DNA of 64,000 bases, taken from Euprymna scolopes. Taxonomy: Eukaryota > Mollusca > Cephalopoda > Sepiida > Sepiolidae. The notes beneath the pieces were generated by a model. That model had not been told where the DNA came from. It was given only the letters and a program-made list of their open reading frames with translations, and made no database searches. Below are positions 11,622-22,177 of the stretch, in pieces. Where the stretch lies: assembly GCA_024364805.1 (NCBI GenBank), contig CM044495.1, positions 46,708,232 to 46,772,231 of the forward strand, read 5' to 3'. Position 1 is the stretch's first letter; each line of letters starts with the position of its first letter. The translations under genes were made by a program, and so were the position numbers.

Positions 11622-11682
11622 ATGAATTTTTTTTTTTTTTTAATTTTATTTATTCATTTTTTTTTTTTTTTTTTTTTTTTTT
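11622..11682. repeat. Poly-T rich tract
   Basis: Two long T runs separated by AATTTTATTTATTCA. It immediately precedes an RTE-like LINE fragment. Confidence 0.9.
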
Positions 11683-11694
11683 GCAATTTATCTA

Positions 11695-11985
11695 GGAAGT
11701 GAACCTGGCCAGTTAGGATTGAGGACATGCATTGCATGGAGAGAAGCAATTAGAGAATGATGATATGATAGCTGTTTAATGTGAATCTTGAAAACAATTA
11801 TAATGACCTGAATGGGGATTTTTTGATCAGTAAAATATAAGATGCTTGCAGAATAAGAGACTTCGATGGTATTGCTACATTGAAAAAAAAATGAATTTCT
11901 CAGTTGATAGATGCAGAACCGCTAAGGTAGTAGGTCTAGTTAACAATGGTCATCATTTAAAAGGGACGTTAAGTAGACAATGATG
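11695..11985 (+). mobile_element. RTE-like LINE, decayed 3' ORF fragment
   Basis: Nucleotide match to 48110-48380 (GGCCAGTTAGGATTGAGGAC, then GACATGCATTGCATGGAGAG, then AGACTTCGATGGTATTG). In that copy this part encodes the KSRLRWYGHAERMD C-terminal motif of RTE/BovB-type LINEs. Here the frame is destroyed. Confidence 0.6.
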
Positions 11986-12052
11986 ATGCTTATAAAGATC
12001 TACAATAGTAAATCAAATAGATAACCTTAATCATAATTAATAAGTTGGTTTC

Positions 12053-12213
12053 CTATGACAACAGCATATTCTTTTCATTACTTTGACTCTCGAGTGTGTA
12101 TCTATTGATTTCTTATACGCTTTTATATAGAGTGATGTGGTTCTCGGTTGATTAACTGTGTCGGATATACACTCGAGAGTCAAAAAAACGAAAAGAATAT
12201 GCTGTTGTCATAG
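12053..12213. mobile_element. Foldback MITE with 50-bp terminal inverted repeats
   Basis: Arm 12053-12102 begins CTATGACAACAGCATATTCT and pairs with 12164-12213; mismatches are few and mostly in the middle. Arms cover about 60% of the element and the 61-bp interior has no frame. This is a short non-autonomous DNA element; the superfamily is not identified from the TIR start CTATGAC. Confidence 0.8.
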
Positions 12214-12359
12214 CCTTAATTATGATATATACTTATTGTGGAAGAATTGATGCCCGTTTTCGAAAATTGATACTTTTTTTCTTGTTATGGTACCAAAGTA
12301 TTGCAATGGTCTTTGAAGTGTTACATACAGCAAAAGGGAAACTGAGTAAAAGGGAAGAG

Positions 12360-12450
12360 ATTTTTTTTTTTACATGGGCATCCCCACTTATCAAGGCCAA
12401 GGGCCACTCGAGGATAAGGTTTAAAGAGTGTACAGTATAAATTGGACCAA
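12360..12450 (-). mobile_element. LINE family A, 3' tail fragment
   Basis: Reverse complement reads CCTTATCCTCGAGTGGCCCT, then TTGGCCTTGATAAGTGGGGA and an A run, as in the LINE A tail at 47407-47500. Confidence 0.65.
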
Positions 12451-12999
12451 GAGATAAAACTTTCGTGTTACCATTTGCTAAATATTGGCACTTCACAATC
12501 AAATCTGGCTCATCAATCTAAAGCAACCAAAAAGAAATATGTGCCATATCTCAAACGCAAATAAATAGTGAGGTAATTAATTTGGAACGACATACCTACA
12601 TACATAAGCTTCTTTTATATGCATGATTAACTGAATGGAATGGATCGATAGTTTTAGTTTTATATATTCATGCTAGTAAGCTTTTAGATCTACAAATAAA
12701 TTGTCTCTATTTGTATTAAGAATTTTAACAGATGTATTTGTTGTCTTAGATTCTTAGAGTGATCTCCCTTACTTGTTGTGGATTATTTACTTGAAAAAAA
12801 AAAAAGGTTTTGATAAACCATCGTATGTCTATGATTAGTTACTTGAAGAGGATCTACATTCTCTCATTCATAGTTTATTACTGAGCCATTTCTTCCTTGT
12901 CTTTTTTTTTCCTCATACGTTTGCATTAGCTTTTCTTAAACACACATATTTATTTAAAAAGTTGAAATAATTTGATTTTGACAATGTGCATCCTCATCG

Positions 13000-13289
13000 G
13001 GAGTGGCAAAAGATTGGAGTTGAGTCATTAGAAAAGCAAAATCTGTGCGATTCTCCAAAAAAAGAACATTGTAAAGACCACTTAGACTTTGCTTTTTGGG
13101 TGACACCATGCCGTGAGGAGAAATAGAGAGAGCATTGCAAAGTGAGCATTGTTTAAGTTCTGAGGAGTACGGCGGGTCTGTGTTCAATTTTTCTCCATTT
13201 AATGGTAAAAGGTGAACCCTTTTCTTTAGCTCCCATACGTGGGTTGATAATGCTGTTTTGATTCTTGTTTTCACTCTAAAGGAACTCAT
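13000..13289 (-). pseudogene. GIY-YIG retroelement endonuclease C-terminal relic
   Basis: Minus-strand frame with SSFRVKTRIKTALSTHVWEL, then NTDPPYSSELKQCSLCNA. The pattern ..T.LS.H.W.LK.., followed by PY......CNLC..EK, is what follows the GIY-YIG catalytic part in Penelope-like and related retroelement endonucleases. The catalytic first half is not in frame upstream, where a (CA)n(TA)n tract begins. The end of the frame has lost the usual KRNELVSKCRH-like motif. An old fragment. Confidence 0.55.
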
Positions 13290-13320
13290 ATAAAGATATT
13301 ATTTAAACAAAGATATTATT

Positions 13321-13389
<69 letters not shown>
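13321..13389. repeat. (CA)n(TA)n compound microsatellite
   Basis: About 25 bp of CA repeats followed by about 44 bp of TA repeats. Confidence 0.95.
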
Positions 13390-13391
<2 letters not shown>

Positions 13392-14490
13392 ATTTAATAT
13401 GCTTTTTGGAATATGACATTTTCGTTCTGTGACGAGTATGTATATCATAAAGATTTTTCTTTATTTTTGTGTCTCATGAGGACGTGGGCGGTCGAAGTTG
13501 ATTTTAGATTTTTAATAAATAAATGTTTATTGAAATTTATAAATTCAAGAAGCCAGTACATATTTTCAATGTATTCAAATTTACACAACACTTATCATTC
13601 AAATAACCTTTTTCCTCGATATTAGGATTAACGGGTGTCACCGTGAGACAACACTGTGATGATAAATAATCAAAATCTACCCAAGTTCTACTATTATTGA
13701 AGAGGACAACTCAAAAAGAATTTGTTTAGATTACACTTGAATGTTACCATGTTTTAATCAGCTAGAAAGTAGACCACGGGTATTGTGTTCTGCAGACGGG
13801 TAGTTCTAGGGCAGAAATTTTGCTCATAAAATTTCTGTTTATTTTTATTTCTTTTCGAATTTTGTTTGCAATAACATTAAATTTGACAAATCGATATTTC
13901 ATGATACAAAGGTAAAAAATGACCTAGTCAGAATGTTTTTTTTTTTTTTTTACAAGCAGGGAAATTTATTTCAATTTAGTTTCGTTAAAACAATACTTAT
14001 TCTAGCTCTGAAGATTATAAAGTCATTTGTGAAAGATTGTGGAATCTAATTTAAGTCACAGACTCATCTTATACGAATAAAGAAAAATGTATCTAAATTT
14101 TTATATCTACTTAAGGAATAATAGACGTTGATGTCTATTGAACTTGGTATTGATGATCGTTTGGTAAAGCATATTTAGAATATAGACCTGCATTTCGATC
14201 CCTACATCTTGGTAAGTTTTGACCAAAGATTATGCATAGTGGAATCATGGACCAAGTACTATAGAAGTGTCGATCTCCTGTTATATAGGAATTTTTTTTT
14301 TCATGTGTTGATATGTCTTTATGTTTTCTTTCAAAAGAATACTAACACAATTCACATACATCAGGCGCTTTGGACATTATGAATTGCTGTTTCCACATGA
14401 AATACCAGAGATTAGAGGCCAAATTTTCTGAAAGGTTTCAGTGAAAACGGACACGACCAGATAAAGTGCTGCTCATCATCAGCATCATTA
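13390..14490. other. AT-rich intronic DNA, no gene seen
   Basis: No frame with recognisable similarity. A weak 5S-SINE-like phrase (ACCAAGTACTATAGAAGTG) sits near 14250. Confidence 0.5.
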
Positions 14491-14605
14491 TCAAAGGTGA
14501 TGGTGACTCAGTGGCTAACGATTTCTTTCCTTGCTTGCACTACATCCCAAATCATGGCAGTTCATGCACAATGCCCCTAAGCAAGATGGTACAAAAATGT
14601 TAAGG

Positions 14606-14715
14606 AAGTCACTGTCACACACCCGTTCCTGTTAGATCACTGCAGTTCAAGACTTTAATCCTGGTCAGTACTGAAATAGGTGACCATTTGGAAATACTAA
14701 GTGCTATATTTGTTC
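14606..14715 (+). mobile_element. 5S-rRNA-derived SINE, copy 2 (head)
   Basis: TTAATCCTGGTCAGTACTGA, then AATAGGTGACCATTTGGAAA and TACTAAGTGCTATA, align with the 5S rRNA 3' half in the same register as 6700-6755. More diverged than copy 1. Confidence 0.65.
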
Positions 14716-14748
14716 TCTGCTTATTTCGGCATTGTTTCTGGTTGTCCT

Positions 14749-14846
14749 GGATTTTTCCTTGTTTCTGGAATCAGCAGTGCTGATTCTGGAGAGGAATGGA
14801 TTTTTCCTTGTTTCTGGAATCAGCAGTGCTGATTCTGGAGAGGAAC
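14749..14846. repeat. Perfect 49-bp tandem duplication containing a palindrome
   Basis: 14749-14797 and 14798-14846 are identical except for the last base. Each unit carries the palindrome GAATCAGCAGTGCTGATTC (9-bp arms, one-base loop). The near identity shows a very recent duplication. Confidence 0.95.
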
Positions 14847-15279
14847 GGGCGGATATTTTGAAACCCATGCCTCACAATTACATGTGAATGCACCCATAGA
14901 GTGGATACCCATGATATGTTAACACTGAACAGATCCATACCATGTAGAGAGGGGTATATTTAGTTTTCTTCCACTGCAAGAACTGTGACTTCAGGATTGG
15001 AAAGTGGCATTGAGAAGTCAGTGCCCCAGGGAGGGGCCCTTTGACATACAAAATGTGCCTCGGTAGCCCTGTCAGTATTCTTCTGTAAGGGCGCTACAGA
15101 TGATTAGCAATAAATTAATCCCTTCTCAATGAGAGAAGGCAAAGCCTAGGAAGTAGAACTGCACAGAATCAGCATTACACCACAATCAAAAGGGATCAGA
15201 TTTTATAGAAATGGTCTAATCTCTGTGGATGTTGGGAGCCAATGATATCATGTAGAGGGGTAGTACTTTTCTAAGATAG

Positions 15280-15360
15280 CTTGCCACAGCATCCTTGACT
15301 GGTCCTCATGAACTAAGTACTATAGAAAACATGTCAAATTGATGACTCCCCCCACCACCA
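15280..15360 (+). mobile_element. 5S-derived SINE tail fragment (probable)
   Basis: ACTAAGTACTATAGAAAACA followed by TGTCAAATTGATGACTCCCC resembles the junction between the 5S head and the CGTCGACTCCCCCC tail of the copy at 6740-6775. Confidence 0.35.
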
Positions 15361-15867
15361 CACCAGATAGAACATGGCAGAAAATTTCAAGAGGTGGCTG
15401 TAATGAAAACAGGACTTTTTGTTCTTCCCTTGGATAATTTGTCACAATAGCATAGATCTGTAGAGACTTTAATCAAATTTTGACGATACTTGTTTCATAT
15501 AACAAACACAATGTACAATAATATAATTAAATTGCCCTATTTCTAAGATACATATAAAGTTGAGCTTGATCAAGAAAAAGAAATTCTATTACAAACTCCA
15601 GCATGAGAGACAAAATAAAAACACTGTCTAATTTATAAAACTCACTAGAGACATTAGCGAAATCTTGATCCTAAATCTATTTCCATATTTTCAAACTCTG
15701 ATTATGATTTTTTTGATCGACCGTTCTTTTATAGATTTTTAGCTGGTTAAAATAGTTTTTAAGGAGTCAAAAGGGGATCAAAACTGTACTTCTCATTTTC
15801 TTTTATGTAGTAGAGATTGTACATTGAAATAATAGACAAAAGACACATTGTATTTTTGTATGTATGT

Positions 15868-16590
15868 ATGTGTGTGTCTGTGAGTTCTTTTCCTATGGAC
15901 TTCGAAACGACTGAAATTTCACACAAATATACTGTATATTTCTGGTAGAATTCTTAGGTTTTGTTTCAGAGTGTCTTTGATAAGATTGTTTGATTATCGA
16001 GACTTATTAAAAAAGGAACAAGCGATTTTTGACCAAAGTTACCATCTTATATAGCCTAACATCACAAGTACATTTGGGAAGTTTTATTAGCAAACTAGCA
16101 GAATAGTCCAGCTTATAAAACCAACAATAAGTTGTTTGATATGACAGGGGCGTGTTTAAAATGAATGTTTTGGCAGACCTGAACAAGAATCACCCCTGTA
16201 ATTTTAACCAATATTTTGCTGTTGGTATTTTTTACAACCTAACCCAGCGTAGTATAAACAAACCGAAACTCCACATGTTAAGAACGGCTTTTTGGAATAA
16301 ATACCCCCATCATCGATTTTATATATAACGGCTTGAATTAATTTTATAAAATTAACAGTAACTTCTCTACATGGCAATATATAATGCATTGTATTGTGGA
16401 CTAAGTCACTGCATAGAGGCATGTGAAGCTTCTTCCTGGTGCACTGCGATGAGTCCCCAACTATAGCACGGAACCAATCGATTGGAAATGGACGATTTCA
16501 CCGCTTTCAATGACAATAAAAATATATAATTGTGAAATCTTCGTTGATCATCATTCAATCTCGGGCAACGTCGTGCCTCCCTGCTTGTAA
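15868..16590 (-). repeat. ACTAGC-class interspersed element, copy 5
   Basis: Collinear with 3046-3692 (same strand), including TTTTTGACCAAAGTTACCA, GACAGGGGCGTG and GGACGATTTCACCG. Its 5' end (minus strand) lies near 16590 as TACAAGCAGGGAGGCACGAC, diverged from ACTAGC. The short frames inside are not conserved between the two copies. Confidence 0.75.
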
Positions 16591-16844
16591 TATAATAAAA
16601 TTGCACAATGTGTTGTAAAGCTCGCTACATTGATCTATTAGCATAAAGCACAAGAGTGATGTGGCATTTGAAAACTCAATAAAACCTTATGGTCTTTCAG
16701 ATTGGTGCTACAGGTAGCATGATAGCATACTAATTTCACAATCCATGATGTAAGATTGTTTTTTGTACCAATCAGTACCCGTTTCGAACAACATTACCGA
16801 TCCTCATGGTGTTGTGTCACCATCCAACTGACAAACTCGTTAAC

Positions 16845-16895
16845 AGTTATCCTTGGGTGGCTTTAGTGCTTGGATAAAATTGATTATTTAATAGG
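16845..16895 (+). mobile_element. LINE family A tail, weak match
   Basis: GTTATCCTTGGGTGGCTTTA then GTGCTTGGATAAA is a diverged version of the LINE A 3' tail. Confidence 0.3.
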
Positions 16896-17127
16896 ATGGT
16901 GCAACAAGACTTTAACAATACTTTGGAATACTTCCCAACTGACTACAATAGGATTTTTTTCACAAATATGCAGGTATTGGAAAGAAACATTGCACATGGA
17001 AGTTCAGTAAATATTCAGCTAGATATAATTAAGTTTTTTAATAGAAACACTTGATATAATGGGGCTAAAATGACTATTATTATTGGCTTATTTTTAACTT
17101 TAAAAATGTTACATGGACATATTTCGA

Positions 17128-17205
17128 CCCAGAAAATAGCAGTTCTTTTCTCTTCTGTCAGAAACATCGCTCATGGAATGTGAGGAGTAAAGGACAAAGT
17201 AAGGT
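17128..17205 (+). repeat. Direct repeat unit, left copy
   Basis: Shares AACATCGCTCATGGAATGT and flanking sequence (CCAGAAAAT.., ..AGTAAA..ACAAA) with 17538-17605. The frame 17180-17377 starts inside it and shows no domain. Confidence 0.7.
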
Positions 17206-17537
17206 AACGCAAGTTATGAAGCTGCTGAAAGTAAACCCAAGGTGCACTGAAAATGAGATTCATTTATATTTAAATTCAAGTTTTAGCAATGCTATTTCAG
17301 AGTGGACACTTTCTTGGATAAGTGATGATGATGCAAATAAACAATCTAAGATAGAAGCCACTAACAAGTTGAAATAATTGTCAGTTTAAAAATCTTTATC
17401 CTTTTAGTCAAATCATATTTTTTATATAATCTAAAACAAAAAACTGTAATATATATAGAGAGAGATGGATAGATAAAGATCCCTCCAGACAAAGCATTAA
17501 GTTCAAAAACTAGTAAATAACAAGTGTTATATTCTAA

Positions 17538-17605
17538 CCTAGAAAACGGTATTTTTCCCCATTGTCACAAACATCGCTCATGGAATGTTAGAAGTAAATA
17601 ACAAA
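17538..17605 (+). repeat. Direct repeat unit, right copy, beside the exon A donor
   Basis: Second copy of the 17128-17205 unit (CCTAGAAAAC.., AAACATCGCTCATGGAATGT). It ends within about 10 bp of the 5' splice site of exon A, on its intron side. Confidence 0.7.
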
Positions 17606-17613
17606 ATACTTAC

Positions 17614-17767
17614 AAAACTGCATTTTGACCATTCCGACCATTCACTAACCACACATTCCCCAACACATGGTGTGCTGCAGGTACGCTGATCTTCAGGCTT
17701 TGGCGATCTAGAGCAGAATGAATCTTGCAAGGAGGTAATCCCAAAGAAGTTATCCTCCTCAACACAA
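17614..17767 (-). CDS. THSD7A: THSD7A/B-like internal exon: TSR end and start of next TSR (exon A)
   Basis: Minus-strand exon of 154 bp: one base completing a split codon, then 51 codons. Acceptor TTTATAATGCAG above 17767 and strong donor TTT|GTAAGT at 17614/17613. The peptide begins CVEEDNFFGITSLQDSFC, continues KPEDQRTCSTPCVGECVVSE and ends WSEWSKCSF. The first part is the C-terminal, cysteine-rich end of one TSR (C...C......C..PC); the second part starts the next TSR with CVVSEWSEWSKC, the typical ..PC..DC..S.WS.WS.C linker of THSD7 proteins. It ends in phase 0 and joins exon B in frame. Incoming phase is 2. The upstream exon was not found. The ORF is too small for standard length cut-offs. 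Confidence 0.85.
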
Positions 17768-17915
17768 CTGCATTATAAACGAAATGAAAAAAACAACAAC
17801 AGATTATTAGTTTTAGGATATCGGATAAACGAAGAAAATAATTTCAATAATTCAATTCCAGTTTAAAAATCATTTTTTTTTATACTTAAAAAATAAGACA
17901 TAATGAGTTAACTTG

Positions 17916-18143
17916 ACGATTCGTGTCTTCACTTTACTTTACTTCCTGTTGTTACCTTGTTCTTTAATTTATTTTTACGGTATCTTTCGTTTATAAAATT
18001 GTTGGGTGAACACACAGGCAAAAAATTGTTATAATTGAAAAAAAAATAGAATATTTAAAAAAAAACGTTATTATTTAGAAAAAAAACAAAACATTCTTAA
18101 CATGGGAAGAGGAAACAGGAAGTGAAGTGGACACACGAATCGT
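17916..18143. repeat. Foldback element, about 30-bp arms
   Basis: 17916-17950 (ACGATTCGTGTCTTCACTTT..ACTTCCTGTT) is an inverted copy of 18114-18143 (AACAGGAAGTGAAGTGGACA..CACGAATCGT), with one small insertion. The interior is A-rich and non-coding. Confidence 0.65.
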
Positions 18144-18479
18144 AAAGATAACCACATATCAAAGAAACATAGTTCATTTGAGATTATCTTGCAAACCTAT
18201 TGTATTATGCATAAATAATATTTAGATCTCTATCTATAATACCTAGATAATGTTCCTATGTTTGCTCTACTATCTCTTACATTTTCGACATTTAAAATTT
18301 TTTTGTATGAATAAAATTTGCGCCAAATTACTTTTGGATCACAGCTTCAAGGTGTAGGGTCGATAGTGTGGATTATATTTAGTTTAGTTTTATGGAACAA
18401 AGAGTGAGTTGAGACTCTTGTTAAACAAAAATCGGAGTTATACGATTTTTAATTGTAACAATATTAGACATCAATTAAT

Positions 18480-18740
18480 ATATATTCCCTGAATTTCAGT
18501 TCTTTTTAAATATTTTAAAATGCATTTAAAAAGTGTAATACATACGCACCATCTCTTTTGGAAATTCAAATATTTTAGATTTGTATTAAATTCAATCCAT
18601 AATGCATTCAGTAAAGCAAGATTCCCTGAATTCCAATTTATCCTGATAACTCTTTAAGCTTAAATATTAGACATTTTGTAGAATCAAAAACATTCTAATT
18701 TCAGTTGAAATATATTTTATAAGAATTCTAGGCATAAAGA
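18480..18740 (-). repeat. AT-rich dispersed repeat, copy a
   Basis: On the minus strand it matches 20060-20350 through GGAATTCAGGGAATCTTG, ..TACAAATCTAAAATATTTGA.. and ATTTCCAAAAGA. Diverged and without coding capacity. Confidence 0.5.
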
Positions 18741-19336
18741 TTATTATAATAGGGTTTAGTTGAATTATATTTTGATTTTAATCTTCATAAACCCTTCTCC
18801 TCATGAAATCATTTTTCTTTTGTCCTAAGACAAGTATTTTGCTAGTAATATATAAGTCAGTTCCACCCCCGCTTACATAGGTTCTGAATAGTTTTTGTCG
18901 TGAAAATAAGAACTTTTGATTTCATAATCTTTGCCCAATTTTGTTCAGTGTGGTAAGTTAACAATTTTGTTTTATTTCTAAATTTGTTGCAGAGAATTAG
19001 TTTTTATTTTCATGCTTTTATCTACCACCAGTGTACACCAGGACAGTATTCCTGTTTTACACACAACCACACATACAAATGTTTATATCTTTTCTGTATT
19101 CATTTCCTTTATATATATTTTTTTCGTATTGATTTTTTATCCATACTTATATATCTATCTATACATATATATTTATATATATAGATAGATATATAGATAT
19201 ATTTGGTAGAAAGCAGGGAAAAAAGTTTAGCTTAAATCATTACAAGTCGTTTCAATATACGGGATAATAAATTATCCAATCTATATCATAAGACGATTTA
19301 AGTAAATTAAACCCGAGGTTGAAATAACAAAAACAG

Positions 19337-19395
<59 letters not shown>

Positions 19396-20059
19396 GATTA
19401 ATTTTGGACCTTACGAATTACAACTGGATTGATTATTTTAGATATCTTCAAATTTTAATTTTTTTTTTAACTTTACTCACAGCTTGGATTGCAGTTTCTT
19501 CTGTTTGAACCTTAAAAGTTTACTTAATGGATTTTTTACTATGTTCAAATTTAACTTTTTGACTGCTTAGATTGTAGATTATTATTTACGGAATGCAACT
19601 TAATTGGTTCTTATTTTGTTTTCTGGTCTAATTCTTTTGAATGTGCCTTTTAATTTCCAAAAATGTTCATTTATATATATATATATAAAATCAACTTTAT
19701 GCAAATCAGTGATAATTTTTCCCTATGTTGATCCTCTGATGTAAAAGTCTATCGTTGGTTTCAGGGATTTTCTTTGGTATAATTCTGTTTTAATTGATGG
19801 TGGATTAGTAATTATTGTAAGTTATTCAATTTTTATTTTCATCATCAATTTTTCTTGTGTTTAATTGCCATTACTAGTATATTGAGCATTCTATTATGTT
19901 AATACGTCCTAATATAAAGATAATATTTATCCTTATAATATTAATTATAAATATGGGTAAAAGTAATTTCCTTGAACAGAATCGTTTTACACCACTTTAT
20001 ATCTTTATTTAATCTTTGTTAAATAACATAAATGATACTAAACCTTATGACTAGAATTC
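18741..20059. other. AT-rich intronic DNA with simple repeats
   Basis: Holds an imperfect hairpin of ATATCTATCTATA type near 19150-19200, a (TA)n(CA)n tract at 19338-19391 and a short TA run near 19673-19686. No gene seen. Confidence 0.6.
19338..19391. repeat. (TA)n(CA)n compound microsatellite
   Basis: About 39 bp of TA followed by about 15 bp of CA. Confidence 0.95.
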
Positions 20060-20350
20060 TTAATGGATTTTGCCAAAAACTAAAATATATGTTGGACATT
20101 TTCTAGAATCAAAATCATTTAAGGCTTAGGCTCACCGGATCTTAAGAACAAATTGAAATTCAGGGAATTTTATTTAATTAGTATCTAATGATTATGGAAA
20201 ATTTAATGCAAATCTGAAATATATGAATTTTCCAAATTTGTACTACCAATGCTTCTGAAAAGTTGCTAAAATACTCCAAAGAAACCGAAAATTTAGGAAT
20301 ATCTATTAACTGTTATTTTGATACCTATTGTAAAATTTCACTAAAATTGG
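20060..20350 (+). repeat. AT-rich dispersed repeat, copy b
   Basis: Aligns with 45780-46120: CTTAAGAA, TGATTATGGAA, AATGCAAATCTGAAATA, GAATTTTCCA, AATACTCCAAAGAAAC, TAAAATTTCAC occur in the same order. Confidence 0.6.
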
Positions 20351-20479
20351 AGATACCTGAATTTCGAGGACTACATATAAGGATTTATGTTTCATTATGT
20401 AACTAACGAGATTAATATTTTTTACCCCTTTTCCTGAGAAAAAATTTATTATTTTTTTCTATTATTCAATTTTTACCCC

Positions 20480-20790
20480 CAAAAAGGCACAGCATCACCA
20501 TCGGGGACATAAGTTGCAGGGATATTATGAAGCAAGATGTCTATTCACATTACACTTGAACTTTGCTTTCCCAACTGTGCTGGCATGCAAGAGTCCCGGA
20601 AGAGAGTTCCGAAGTCTAGCAGTTCTGGCAAAGAAACTATTGCAGTAGGTTTTCTTACACCTAGGGATCTCTAATGTGTAGGCATGGGATTTAGCTGCTT
20701 GTTGGGTTTGTCGGAGGTAATTACGTCGAGGGAATACAATTTTGTCAAATATCTTGCTTCATTGTGAGCAAGTAAGTAAGCTAAAAAGAT
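20480..20790 (-). mobile_element. LINE family B, C-terminal ORF fragment
   Basis: Nucleotide match to 50690-50960 (AAGATGTCTATTCACATTAC, TCCGAAGTCTAGCAGTTCTG, GGGATTTAGCTGCTTG). On the minus strand this corresponds to the LWNSIP..CFPNC..VQKSKC..NRHLA end of the RT ORF. Frame broken, 5' truncated. Confidence 0.65.
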
Positions 20791-21334
20791 AACAATGTAT
20801 TTCATAGGATAAGCTGTTGAATAATAATACAGATTAAATGTTCTATTGAGGAATTCATCACTTTAAATTCTATTCGTTTTTGTTCGTAGAGTAAGTCCAG
20901 CGGAAAAGGTTCTTGAAAATACATTCAGAATGTGTAGTCTTTTGCAAAGTGAGAAGTTTGCGTAATTATTTTGCGCGATAATAAAACTAAAAGAATTCAG
21001 AGCAACTACTTTAGCCGAGAATGTTTCTAATAGAATGAAGCTATAAAAATAATTCGGAGACGCATTCATTATTTCAACTACAAGTTTTCTTTAGATTCAA
21101 GGGAATTTATAAGTACTATAATTGGACGTAAATAAATCAAATGTGTCAAAATATAGATTTTTTTTTTTTATTATACTATGCTAGACATTGATTCCCTACT
21201 AAGCAGACCTAGTATAGAATTTAATACAATATGAGAAGCAGTTATTAGAGTCACAATTTTATATATATAGTTATCAAAAGATGGACTGTTCTGCTGTATC
21301 ACAGCTCTTCACTGCAACTACGAAATCGGGAATC
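20791..21334. other. AT-rich intronic DNA, no gene seen
   Basis: The 68-codon minus frame at 20863-21069 has no recognisable motif. Confidence 0.5.
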
Positions 21335-21684
21335 GGAAAAATCGGAACTATTGGGGGTATTGGAATCAGTTTTTGCTTTGGAAAATAGGTGCAAAATTTC
21401 CAATTCTAATACAATTTTTTTAATGATATTTTTATTTGATTATATTAAAAACAAAATTTTCAGTAGTACTGGTAGTAGTAATAATGAAATTATAAACATT
21501 GATTAATTTTAAACTATTAGTAAAACTAAAATCTGTAAGAACCCCCACACACAAACGCAGATATTTTCTCAAACGTAACAAAACATTTGACATAGTAAGC
21601 AGGAAAAAATAACTACTTCCTAGTTAAATATATAGAGATTTATAAGGTATCAGAATCGGACAAAATATTGGAATTGTCCCATCA

Positions 21685-21692
<8 letters not shown>
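21335..21692 (-). mobile_element. MITE-like element with TAGTGATGGGAC terminus, copy 1
   Basis: Reverse complement begins TAGTGATGGGACAATTCCAA and aligns through TTATAAATCTCTA.ATATTTAACTA.., ..ATTTTAGTTT.. and ..GGAAA..TTTTCC.. to GATTCCGATT-like ends, matching 34541-34890 on the plus strand. The terminus lies against a (TA)n tract. Non-coding. The superfamily is uncertain (possibly hAT-like). Confidence 0.65.

Positions 21693-21730
<38 letters not shown>
21688..21730. repeat. (TA)n microsatellite
   Basis: TA tract joined to the TAGTGATGGG terminus. Confidence 0.95.
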
Positions 21731-21732
<2 letters not shown>

Positions 21733-21908
21733 GATAAATAGCAATCTGTACATCTAAAACCAAGAGTCTACAGGTTTAAGGTTCAATGCACAGTGCAGAC
21801 GATATTTAGAATACAAGTGCGAATTATTTTAGACTTCTACCTGGTCATGGATACCGTTGATTAAATAGGAGGTTCAATTCAGAATTTTCCGAGTTTGACA
21901 ATATACAC

Positions 21909-21944
21909 CTGAAGAAGGTCGAAGATGAAATCGGTCGAAACGTT
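21909..21944 (+). other. CTGAAGA..GAAACG retroelement stem-loop motif, site 1
   Basis: CTGAAGAAGGTCG followed by CGGTCGAAACGTT. The same frame of motif occurs at 44690-44709 and 57699-57734 (minus strand). This motif type is common at ends of invertebrate and vertebrate retroelements. The surrounding element is not delimited. Confidence 0.45.
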
Positions 21945-22177
21945 GCGAAAATAGCACTACAGATGCAAACAGTAGTCAGAATAATCGTTTTTCTGATCGT
22001 ATACAAATATAAATTTTTAGTTAACAAAAGTAATAGGCAGTATACATATTACGTATATGTATATATTTTATATTTGATAAAACTGGTAATTAGTAAAAAC
22101 TTGAACAGAGTGCTCAATACTATTGCAGAGCAAATATGTGTTTTATTTTTTTTATTACCGTTTTATCTGTTTGGCTA

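Larger units (their letters stand above)
4750..17613 (-). other. Intron of the THSD7-like gene (12.9 kb)
   Basis: Bounded by the donor TTT|GTAAGT of exon A (17614) and the acceptor TTTGCAG of exon B (4749), with phase 0 on both sides. Protein homology runs directly from exon A into exon B without a missing segment, so no further coding exon is expected inside. The intron holds LINE 3' ends, ACTAGC elements, RNA-derived SINEs, microsatellites and one assembly gap. Confidence 0.75.

Noticed and set aside
17180-17377. 65-codon plus frame as a gene
   Set aside because: Starts within a direct repeat, no domain, and lies antisense in the intron of the TSR gene.
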